From DASSQJ01 sp963726295 (GTDB lineage: Bacteria; Actinomycetota; Actinomycetes; Actinomycetales; Dermatophilaceae): a stretch of 64,000 nt of DNA. The position numbers were made by a program, and so were the translations under genes. The stretch lies in assembly GCA_963726295.1 (NCBI GenBank), contig CAVSBW010000012.1, positions 62,001 to 126,000 of the forward strand. Reading direction: 5' to 3'. A model generated the notes under the pieces. That model had not been told where the DNA came from. It did not search any database and saw only the letters and a list, made by a program, of their open reading frames with translations. Of this stretch, positions 57,490 through 64,000 are shown piece after piece (position 1 is the first letter of the stretch; every line of letters begins with the position of its first letter).

Positions 57490-58449
57490 GTGGCTCACGA
57501 GGACGGCGACAGGCCTCGCGGCGGTGGTGGACGACCACCGCGTGGTTCCGGAGGCGGACCCCGGTCGCGCCCCTACGGGGACGACCGACGAGGTGGCGAC
57601 CGTCGTGGTCCGTCGGCTCCGCGTCAGGGGCAGCCCGCCAGGCCTCCGCGCGAGGAGGCCGAGCGGCGTGGCGGGTCCCGGCTCGTCCCCACGGGTCCCC
57701 GACTGCCCGAGCCGCGGATCCCGGACGAGGTGACCGGCAGGGAGCTCGACCGCTCCGTGCACCAGCAGCTGCGCACGTTGAGCAAGGAGAACGCCGACGG
57801 CGTGGCGAAGCACCTCGTGATGGTGGCCGCGTACCTGGCTGCCGACGAGTTGGGGCCGGCCATGGCCCACGCCGAGACGGCCGTGCGGCGGGCCGGGCGC
57901 GTGCCGGCCGCGCGCGAGGCCCTCGGGATGGTGGCCTATCGCAGCGGCGACTTCTCGAGGGCCCTCACCGAGTTCCGCACCGTGCGACGACTCAGCGGGT
58001 CCTCGCACCTGTTACCGCTGATGGTCGACTGCGAGCGGGGTCTGAGGCGCCATGAGCGTGCCCTCGATCTCGCCTCGAGCCCGGAGGCATCGACGCTGGG
58101 TGACGCGGAGAGGGTCGAGCTGGCCATCGTCGTCTCGGGGGTTCGCCGCGACCTGGGGCAGGACGACGCCGCACTGCTCGCCCTCCAGGTACCCCAGCTG
58201 AAGCGCAAGCCCGGTGCCGAGGTGCACCGGCTGCACTATGCCTACGCGGATGCCCTCCTGCACATGGGGCGGACCGAGGAGGCCCGCGAGTGGTTCCTCA
58301 AGGCCGTCGCCGGTGACATCGACAACGACACCGACGCCGTCGAGCGGGTCGAGGAGATCGACGGCGTGGGCCTGACGGTTCTGGACGACGGGCGGGAGGT
58401 CGGCGTTGCCCACGAGCCGGGGGCGGACGGCGCCGCGGAGTCGCCGTGA
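57490..58449 (+). CDS. TPR-like protein with disordered Arg/Gly-rich N-terminus
   Basis: A 319-residue protein. Residues 1-75 are rich in Arg, Gly, Pro and Asp (RGG-like) and probably disordered. The rest is helical with TPR-like pairs, for example ADELGPAMAHAETAVRRAG, AYRSGDFSRALTEFRTVRR and YADALLHMGRTEEAREWFLK. It matches the conserved actinobacterial protein between tyrS and the HAD phosphatase (the Rv1691 position). GTG start with GGAGAA upstream; TAGACT at 57437-57442 is a likely -10. The function is unknown; the RGG-like part suggests RNA binding. Confidence 0.83.
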   Translation: MAHEDGDRPRGGGGRPPRGSGGGPRSRPYGDDRRGGDRRGPSAPRQGQPARPPREEAERRGGSRLVPTGPRLPEPRIPDEVTGRELDRSVHQQLRTLSKENADGVAKHLVMVAAYLAADELGPAMAHAETAVRRAGRVPAAREALGMVAYRSGDFSRALTEFRTVRRLSGSSHLLPLMVDCERGLRRHERALDLASSPEASTLGDAERVELAIVVSGVRRDLGQDDAALLALQVPQLKRKPGAEVHRLHYAYADALLHMGRTEEAREWFLKAVAGDIDNDTDAVERVEEIDGVGLTVLDDGREVGVAHEPGADGAAESP

Positions 58450-59402
58450 GCGGGGCCCTGGTGGCCCGGTACGCCGCCGTCGTCTGCGACCTGGACGGCG
58501 TGGTCTACCGAGGGCCGCGGGCGGTGCCGCACTCGGTGGAGGCCCTTGGGGCCCTCGACGTCCCCGCCATCTTCGCCACCAACAACGCCTCGCGCGCCGC
58601 GGACGAGGTGGCCGAGCACCTGCGGGAGCTGGGTGTCGAGTGCACGGCCGACGACATCGCGACGAGCGCCCAGGCTGCGGCTTGGATCCTCTCTCGCGAG
58701 CTCGGTGCAGGCGCTCACGTGCTCGCCGTCGGTGGCGAGGGTGTCCCCCTGGCGCTCCAGCGGGCCGGGTTGACGCCGGTGCTCCCGGCGCAGGCCCGGG
58801 AGTCGGCGGTGCGGGCCGTGGTGCAGGGGTACGGGCCCTCGGTGTCGGCATCGGACCTCGCCGAGGCCGCGTACGCCATCGAGCAGGGAGCTCGGTGGGT
58901 GGCGACGAACACCGACTCCACGCTTCCCACGGACCGGGGGCTGGCCCCCGGAAACGGCTCACTGGTGGCCGCCGTGGCCACGGCGGTGGGCCACGACCCG
59001 CACGTCGTGGCGGGCAAACCGCAGTCGCCGCTGTACGAGCTCTGCGCGCAGCGCCTGGGCCTCCGGGTGGCCGACCTCCTGGCCGTCGGTGACCGGCTCG
59101 ACACCGACATCGCCGGCGCCGTGGCGGCCGGGATGGACTCGCTACTGGTGCTCACCGGCATCGACGGTCTCGAGGAGCTCCTGGAGGCGCCGGCCGAGTG
59201 TCGGCCCACCTGGGTGGCAGCCGACCTGCGAGCGCTCGGGCGCGCGCCCGACGACGATTCCGACGAGGGTCCCGCGACGCTCGCCCTGAGCCGGGCGGTG
59301 ACCGCCGTCCACGAGTCGCGGGCCGCCGGGGCGGGGGACGAGGAGGTCGAGCGCCTCCGGCAGGCGGCGCGGGACCTGCTCGACGGAACGGCCCACGGGT
59401 AG
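58446..59402 (+). CDS. HAD-IIA family hydrolase (sugar/glycerol-phosphate phosphatase)
   Basis: A 318-residue HAD phosphatase with a C2 cap. Motif I is VVCDLDGVVYRG (nucleophile Asp), motif II FATNNASRA, the lysine motif VAGKPQSPLYELC and motif IV VGDRLDTDIAGAVAAGM. It sits where M. tuberculosis has Rv1692, a glycerol-3-phosphate phosphatase; that substrate is inferred. The C-terminus has a helical extension of about 50 residues (LALSRAVTAVHESRAAG). GTG start overlapping the TPR gene by 4 nt. Confidence 0.9.
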   Translation: MSGALVARYAAVVCDLDGVVYRGPRAVPHSVEALGALDVPAIFATNNASRAADEVAEHLRELGVECTADDIATSAQAAAWILSRELGAGAHVLAVGGEGVPLALQRAGLTPVLPAQARESAVRAVVQGYGPSVSASDLAEAAYAIEQGARWVATNTDSTLPTDRGLAPGNGSLVAAVATAVGHDPHVVAGKPQSPLYELCAQRLGLRVADLLAVGDRLDTDIAGAVAAGMDSLLVLTGIDGLEELLEAPAECRPTWVAADLRALGRAPDDDSDEGPATLALSRAVTAVHESRAAGAGDEEVERLRQAARDLLDGTAHG

Positions 59403-59447
59403 CGTGGGGCCGGACGGTTGCGTCCCGCAGCCGCACGAGGAGGAACC

Positions 59448-60329
59448 ATGGTCAAGCGCTCGATCCAAGGCTACGTGGAGCTGGCGTCCGGGCTCGGCGA
59501 GCTGACCCGTGCCAAGGCGATGGAGGCCGCTCAGGAACTGATCGCCCTCGGCAGCAGTGACGCCTCGCGGGCGAAGCTGGCCCAGCAGGCCGGCCAGCTC
59601 GCTGACGACCTCATGCGCGCGGCGGAGGAGAACCGGCGCCAGGTGGTCGCACTCGTGCAGCGCGAGGTCGAGGGCGCGATCGACCGGGTGGACCTCGCCC
59701 GGCTCGTCGCCGAGGTCCAGGCACTCGCCGGCACGGTGACGGCGCTCGCCGCGCAGGTCGACGAGCTCGCCCGCTCCGCCACCGGTCGCGGTGTGGAGGT
59801 CGCGGCTGCCGGGATGACTGTCGGGGTGCACCGCGGCGGGGCCGGCCAGCGACCCGCCGAGGCCGCGTCGAAGTCCACGGTCACGAAGTCGGCACCCGCG
59901 AAGTCGACGGCCAAGAAGTCGACGGCGAAGAAGTCGACGGCGAAGAAGTCGACGGCGAAGAAGTCGACGGCGAAGAAGTCGACGGCGAAGAAGTCGACGG
60001 CGAAGAAGTCCACGACCACGAAGTCGGCACCCGCGAAGTCCGCGACCACGAAGTCGGCACCCGCGAAGTCCGCGACCACGAAGTCGGCACCCGCGAAGTC
60101 CGCGACCACGAAGTCGGCACCCGCGAAGTCCGCGACCACGAAGTCGGCACCCGCGAAGTCCGCGACCACGAAGTCGGCACCCGCGAAGTCCGCGACCACG
60201 AAGTCGAGGGCGAAGAAGTCGACGGCGAAGAAGTCGGCACCTGCCAAGTCGGCCGCCGAGAAGTCGACGAGCACGACGCCGGCGGCGAGCACATCTGAAC
60301 CCACGACGTCCACCGGAGGCTCCTCGTGA
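59448..60329 (+). CDS. Phasin-like protein with histone H1-like Lys/Ser/Ala repeat tail
   Basis: A 293-residue protein in two parts. Residues 1-115 are helical (YVELASGLGELTRAKAMEA, LMRAAEENRRQVVALVQREV, then a coiled-coil-like VAEVQALAGTVTALAAQVDEL), resembling polyhydroxyalkanoate-granule phasin/PhaF-type proteins. Residues about 143-275 are low-complexity: seven KSTAK units, then six KSAPAKSATT units, then partial copies, giving a very basic histone H1/AlgP-like tail that should bind nucleic acid. GAGGAGGA precedes the ATG. It overlaps the next small gene by 4 nt. PHA binding is not shown, since no pha genes are near. Confidence 0.8.
   Translation: MVKRSIQGYVELASGLGELTRAKAMEAAQELIALGSSDASRAKLAQQAGQLADDLMRAAEENRRQVVALVQREVEGAIDRVDLARLVAEVQALAGTVTALAAQVDELARSATGRGVEVAAAGMTVGVHRGGAGQRPAEAASKSTVTKSAPAKSTAKKSTAKKSTAKKSTAKKSTAKKSTAKKSTAKKSTTTKSAPAKSATTKSAPAKSATTKSAPAKSATTKSAPAKSATTKSAPAKSATTKSAPAKSATTKSRAKKSTAKKSAPAKSAAEKSTSTTPAASTSEPTTSTGGSS
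59900..60200 (+). repeat. In-frame tandem repeats in the phasin-like gene
   Basis: From about 59900 to 60010 a 15-nt unit (GCGAAGAAGTCGACG phase) is repeated about seven times. From about 60021 to 60200 a 30-nt unit containing CCGCGAAGTCCGCGACCACG occurs six times at exact 30-nt spacing (60031, 60061, 60091, 60121, 60151, 60181) with no base changes. All units are multiples of three, so copy-number change keeps the frame. Confidence 0.92.
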
Positions 60330-60529
60330 CCGACACCCCCCGCGAGGCCGGCGACCACGGTCGCGTGCCGACCCCCGAGTCCGCTCCGCCGCAGACCGAC
60401 GACATCGTCATCGACTCCGCTTTGCGCGACCTCGCGGCCGTGCCCGAGCACGACCTCGACGGTCAGCTCGCGGCGGGGGAGCACGTCCAGCGCACGCTGC
60501 AGTCGCGACTGGCCGACCTGGGCGGCTGA
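60326..60529 (+). CDS. Small conserved acidic protein upstream of tlyA
   Basis: A 67-residue protein, Pro/Glu/Asp-rich at the N-terminus, with IDSALRDLAAVPEHDLDGQL and a helical end (HVQRTLQSRLADLGG). It occupies the place of the small Rv1693-type gene between the HAD phosphatase and tlyA in actinobacteria. The function is unknown. GTG start overlaps the phasin-like gene; tlyA begins 1 nt after its stop. Confidence 0.72.
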   Translation: MTDTPREAGDHGRVPTPESAPPQTDDIVIDSALRDLAAVPEHDLDGQLAAGEHVQRTLQSRLADLGG

Positions 60530-60530
60530 C

Positions 60531-61346
60531 ATCGTCCGGCTCGACGCCGAGCTCGTCCGCCGTGGACTGGCCCGGTCACGTGGTGACGCCCGCGACCTCG
60601 TCGAGGCCGGGCTCGTCGACGTGGCCGGCGTGCGGGCCCGCAAGCCCTCCCAGCCCGTTGCCGGCGACGCCGCGCTCGGTGTGGCCGACACTCCCCGGTG
60701 GGTCGGGCGCGCCGCGCACAAGCTCCTCGCGGCGCTCGAGGCGTGGCGCGCGGAGGGGCTCGAGGTTGCCGGTCGACGGTGCCTCGACGCCGGGGCCTCG
60801 ACGGGTGGCTTCACCCAGGTGCTCCTCGCCGAGGGGGCGGCCCGGGTGGTCTCGGTCGACGTCGGCCACGGCCAGCTCGTGCCCGAGCTGACGGCCGAAC
60901 CGCGGGTCGAGGAGCGCAGCGGCACCACGATCCGCGGCCTGCGTCCCGACGACGTCGGGGGAGCCGCCGACGTGGTGGTCGCGGACCTCTCGTTCATCTC
61001 CCTCACCCTCGTCCTCCCCGACCTGGCCGGACTGGCGGCTCCGCACGGCGACCTCGTGGTGCTCGTCAAGCCCCAGTTCGAGGTGGGCCGCGCCCGCCTC
61101 GGGGGGTCGGGCATCGTCACCGACCCCGACGCCCGTGCCGACGCCGTCCTGGGCGTCGTCGCCGCCGCCCGCGCGGCGGGACTCCACCCCCGAGGGCTGG
61201 TGCCCAGCCCGGTGACCGGCGGATCCGGTAACGCCGAGTACCTCCTGTGGGCGCGGTCGGACCCGTCGGGGACAATGACCGACGACGACGTCCGCGCCAC
61301 CGTGCGGGCCATGACCACCGATCACGCCACCGGAGGACGCCGATGA
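60531..61346 (+). CDS. tlyA: 16S/23S rRNA 2'-O-methyltransferase TlyA
   Basis: A 271-residue protein with an S4 RNA-binding domain (VRLDAELVRRGLARSRGDAR) and an FtsJ-like methyltransferase. CLDAGASTGGFTQVLL binds SAM; the K-D-K-E residues are found in AAHKLLAAL, DAGASTG, VLVKPQFEVG. It methylates both rRNAs at cytidine ribose and affects capreomycin sensitivity in mycobacteria. The S4 domain is only complete if translation starts at ATC 60531: no ATG, GTG or TTG precedes it in frame, and the first GTG (60621) would remove the S4 domain. Overlaps nadK by 4 nt. Confidence 0.9.
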   Translation: MVRLDAELVRRGLARSRGDARDLVEAGLVDVAGVRARKPSQPVAGDAALGVADTPRWVGRAAHKLLAALEAWRAEGLEVAGRRCLDAGASTGGFTQVLLAEGAARVVSVDVGHGQLVPELTAEPRVEERSGTTIRGLRPDDVGGAADVVVADLSFISLTLVLPDLAGLAAPHGDLVVLVKPQFEVGRARLGGSGIVTDPDARADAVLGVVAAARAAGLHPRGLVPSPVTGGSGNAEYLLWARSDPSGTMTDDDVRATVRAMTTDHATGGRR

Positions 61347-62299
61347 CGACGCCGCCCGAGCGCCGCATCCTCCTGGTCAGCCACCCCGAGCGCCGCGACG
61401 CCCAACATCTCGCCGCCGCCGTCGCGACCCGGCTGATCTCCTCGAGCATCGCCGTGTGCGCGCCCGCCGGGGACCTGGCCGGCACCCCGCTCGGGCAGGT
61501 CGATGGGGTGAGCGCCCTCGACGGGCTGAGCGCCGTGGACGCGGACGTCGCCGACGTCCCGTGCGAGCTGGTGTGTGTCCTCGGTGGCGACGGCACGATC
61601 CTGCGGGGGGCCGAGCTCTCCCGCGGCTCCGGCGCCCCCCTGCTGGGCGTCAACCTGGGGCACGTCGGCTTTCTCGCCGAGGCCGAGCGCGACGACATCG
61701 ACCGCACCGTGGAACAGATCTGTGCGCGCGACTACACCGTCGAGGAGCGCACCACGCTCGAGGTCCGTGCCTGGGAGGACGGCCGGGTCGTCTTCGACTC
61801 CTGGGCGCTCAACGAGGTCAGCGTCGAGAAGGCGTCCCGCCAGCGGATGGTCGAGCTCACCGTCGAGATCGACGGGCGGCCGCTGTCGACGTGGGGCTGC
61901 GACGGCGTCGTCCTGTCCACCCCCACGGGGTCCACCGCCTACGCGTTCTCGGCCGGTGGGCCGGTCGTCTGGCCCGACGTCGAGGCCCTTCTCGTGGTCC
62001 CGATCAGTGCCCACGCGCTCTTCGCGCGCCCCGTCGTCGTCGGACCCCGCTCCCACCTGGCCGTCGAGGTGCTGCCACAGGGCGAGAGCAGCGCCGTGGT
62101 GTGCTGCGACGGGCGCCGGTCCGTCGAGGTGGGGCCGGGCGCCCGGGTGCAGGCGCAGCAGTCCGACCTACCGGTGCGCCTGGCCCGCCTGTCGCAGACG
62201 GAGTTCACCGACCGGCTCGTCGACAAGTTCGCCCTGCCGGTGCACGGGTGGCGGGGAGCGGCACGCCGCCAGCACCCGACCGGGGGCGACGGCGCGTGA
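61343..62299 (+). CDS. nadK: NAD kinase
   Basis: A 318-residue ATP/polyphosphate-NAD kinase. CVLGGDGTILRGAEL is the GGDG motif, GVNLGHVGFLAE the second, NEVSVEKASRQRMVEL the NE/D region and LSTPTGSTAYAFSAGGP the conserved C-terminal block. It makes NADP. The start overlaps tlyA (ATGA) and the stop overlaps recN (GTGA). Confidence 0.96.
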   Translation: MTTPPERRILLVSHPERRDAQHLAAAVATRLISSSIAVCAPAGDLAGTPLGQVDGVSALDGLSAVDADVADVPCELVCVLGGDGTILRGAELSRGSGAPLLGVNLGHVGFLAEAERDDIDRTVEQICARDYTVEERTTLEVRAWEDGRVVFDSWALNEVSVEKASRQRMVELTVEIDGRPLSTWGCDGVVLSTPTGSTAYAFSAGGPVVWPDVEALLVVPISAHALFARPVVVGPRSHLAVEVLPQGESSAVVCCDGRRSVEVGPGARVQAQQSDLPVRLARLSQTEFTDRLVDKFALPVHGWRGAARRQHPTGGDGA

Positions 62300-63984
62300 T
62301 CGAGGAGATCCGCATCCGCGACCTCGGCGTCATCGACGAGGCCGTGCTGCCGCTCCACCCGGGCCTCACCGTGCTCACCGGCGAGACCGGGGCCGGCAAG
62401 ACGATGGTCGTCACCGGCCTCGGCCTGCTGCTCGGAGGTCGTGGCGACTCCGGTCTCGTCCGCTCCGGGGCCCAGCGCACGGTGGTCGAGGGCGTCGTGC
62501 AGCTGCCGGAGGACCACCCTGCCCTGAACCGCGCGCAGGAAGCCGGTGCCGACGTCGCCGACGGACTGGTCCTCGTGCGGACCGTCCAGGCCGACGGGCG
62601 CTCCCGCGCCCACGTCGGGGGTCGGGCGGCGCCGGTGGCGGTGCTCGGCGAGATCGCTGAGCACCTCGTCGCCGTCCACGGGCAGGCCGACCAGTGGCGG
62701 ATGCGCCGCGCCGACGAGCACCGCGAGGTGCTCGACGCCTTCGGCGGCGCCGACCTCGCCGCTGCCCTCCAGGCGTACCGTCAAGCCCACGAAGAGCTCT
62801 CCGGCGCCGAGCACGAGCTCGCCCGCCTCCGCTCCGCGGCCGCCGAGCGGGCCCGCGAGGCCGAGGGGCTGCGGCTCGGGCTCGAGCGGATCGAGGCCCT
62901 CGACCCGCAGCCGGGCGAGGACGACGCCCTGCGTGTGGAGTCGGAGCGGTTGGGGCACGCCGAGGAGCTGCGAGCGGCGGCCGGCGACGCCCATACGACG
63001 CTGGCCGGCGAGGACGACCTGGCCGGCGGTCCGTCCGGGGTCCTCGCCGCCCTCGGTGCGGCCTCGGCCCGGCTCACGCCGGCCGCCGAGAACGACCCCG
63101 CGCTCGCCGAGCTGGCCGGCCGGGTCGACGAGCTGCGCTACCTCGCGGCGGACGTCGCGGCCGACCTCGGGTCCTACCTCGCCGACGTCGACGTCGACCC
63201 TGCGCGGCTCGAACAGGTCGAGCGACGGCGAGCCGCGCTCACCGAGCTGACCCGCCTCTACGGCCCCGGGGTCGACGACGTCCTCGGCTGGGCCAAGGAC
63301 GCCGCGGCCCGGGTCACCAACCTCGAGGGCACGGGGGAGCGCATCGGCGAGCTCGAGCAACACGTCGAGGCGCTCACCGCGCAGCGGGTCGAGGCCGCGG
63401 ACGCCCTCAGCGGGCACCGCGCGGCCGCCGCCGAGGTGCTGGGAGAGCGCATCACGGGGGAGCTCGACCACCTGGCCATGGGGTCCGCGGTCGTCTCGGT
63501 GGCGGTCGAGGACGCCGGGCGCTTCACGGCCGACGGGCAGGACCTCGTCGAGGTGCGACTCGCCTCCGGCCCGGGCACCCCCGCCCGCACGGTCGTGAAG
63601 GCGGCCTCCGGTGGCGAGCTGTCGCGCGTGATGCTCGCCATCGAGGTGGCCACGGCCGACGCCGTCTCCTCGGTCCCCACCTTCGTCTTCGACGAGGTCG
63701 ACGCCGGTGTCGGCGGTCGCGCCGCCCTCGACGTCGGCTCGCGCCTGTCCGCCCTGGCCCACCACGCGCAGGTGGTCGTCGTCACCCACCTGGCGCAGGT
63801 GGCCGTGCACGCCGACCGCCACCTCGTCGTCGAGCGCTCCGACGACGGCCAGGTCACCCGCAGCATGGTGCACGAGGTCAGTGGTGAGGGCCGGGTCGCC
63901 GAGCTCGCCCGGATGCTCGGCGGCGCGGGCACCGAGGCCGCCCTGGAGCACGCGCGCGACCTGATGGCGCGTACCGGCCGCTGA
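62296..63984 (+). CDS. recN: DNA repair protein RecN
   Basis: A 562-residue SMC-like ATPase. Walker A is LTGETGAGKTMVVTGL near the N-terminus, the Q-loop region is VHGQADQW, two helical arms lie in the middle (about 155-240 and 290-400), and the C-terminal head has the signature ASGGELSRVMLA and Walker B FVFDEVDAGVGG. It acts in double-strand break repair. GTG start overlapping nadK. No SOS box is seen inside the operon just upstream. The last 16 bases of the window show nothing identifiable. Confidence 0.96.
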   Translation: MIEEIRIRDLGVIDEAVLPLHPGLTVLTGETGAGKTMVVTGLGLLLGGRGDSGLVRSGAQRTVVEGVVQLPEDHPALNRAQEAGADVADGLVLVRTVQADGRSRAHVGGRAAPVAVLGEIAEHLVAVHGQADQWRMRRADEHREVLDAFGGADLAAALQAYRQAHEELSGAEHELARLRSAAAERAREAEGLRLGLERIEALDPQPGEDDALRVESERLGHAEELRAAAGDAHTTLAGEDDLAGGPSGVLAALGAASARLTPAAENDPALAELAGRVDELRYLAADVAADLGSYLADVDVDPARLEQVERRRAALTELTRLYGPGVDDVLGWAKDAAARVTNLEGTGERIGELEQHVEALTAQRVEAADALSGHRAAAAEVLGERITGELDHLAMGSAVVSVAVEDAGRFTADGQDLVEVRLASGPGTPARTVVKAASGGELSRVMLAIEVATADAVSSVPTFVFDEVDAGVGGRAALDVGSRLSALAHHAQVVVVTHLAQVAVHADRHLVVERSDDGQVTRSMVHEVSGEGRVAELARMLGGAGTEAALEHARDLMARTGR

Positions 63985-64000
63985 GGGCACGTGGCACGAT

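Noticed and set aside
59900..60200. A CRISPR-like array suggested by regularly spaced repeats.
   Set aside because: The units are directly adjacent without unique spacers and encode an in-frame low-complexity protein tail.
59531..61318. A long minus-strand frame with FAGADFVVAD repeats that looks like a pentapeptide-repeat protein.
   Set aside because: It is the antisense image of the KSATTKSAPA and KSTAK repeats of the phasin-like gene and of tlyA; the sense strand has an RBS, coupled neighbours and family matches.

Overview
The window is high-GC DNA from an actinobacterium. The 16S rRNA, the gene orders shared with mycobacteria and the many GTG starts point to Micrococcales, most likely an Intrasporangiaceae-type organism; the family is inferred. 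It is chromosomal housekeeping sequence with a few accessory patches. Genes are dense, operons are joined by 1-8 nt start/stop overlaps, and many transcription units appear leaderless, with a TANNNT -10 box only 6-8 nt before the start codon.

Region by region: 1-9.6 kb holds a truncated gene end, a small ORF, a DUF222/HNH gene with an SOS-like box, rhodanese plus O-succinylhomoserine sulfhydrylase (metZ), an SRPBCC protein, a DUF2236 oxygenase, yaaA, an RNB ribonuclease and a secreted sialidase-like protein. At 9.7-15.1 kb are RNase P RNA (rnpB), a stand-alone B12-binding sensor with a CarH-like motif, an MBL hydrolase, ppgK-map, a small acidic protein, a methyltransferase and panB. At 15.2-26.8 kb are glnA-glnE (glutamine synthetase and its adenylyltransferase), a his operon (hisD-C-B-unknown-H-priA), an MFS transporter and an SseB protein. 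At 26.9-38.1 kb are infC-rpmI-rplT behind a structured leader, trmH, an orphan PAS histidine kinase, catalase, a second paralogous MFS transporter, a candidate uORF, pheS-pheT and an SDR.

At 38.2-46.0 kb is the arginine operon argC-[ACT protein]-argJ-B-D-F-R-H. The ACT protein resembles the ACT_7/CASTOR-type family and sits inside the operon; argG is absent between argR and argH. At 46.0-47.4 kb is a decayed patch: remnants of a DUF2306-like membrane protein, a response regulator reduced to its two ends, and a sensor kinase broken by frameshifts and deletions. At 47.5-51.7 kb are a 3-methyladenine glycosylase, adenosine deaminase, an APH-family phosphotransferase and tyrS. At 51.7-57.4 kb is a complete rRNA operon (16S-23S-5S, no spacer tRNA) with promoters, boxA elements, a 23S processing stem and an intrinsic terminator. 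At 57.5-64 kb is the conserved TPR-HAD-phasin-like-small protein-tlyA-nadK-recN run.

The layout follows the mycobacterial order infC...pheST...arg...mpg-tyrS...tlyA-nadK-recN. Points of most interest are the ACT_7 protein in the arginine operon, the DNA-binding-domain-less B12 sensor next to rnpB, apparent AUC start codons at infC and tlyA, the SOS-like box on the HNH gene, and the eroding two-component system.
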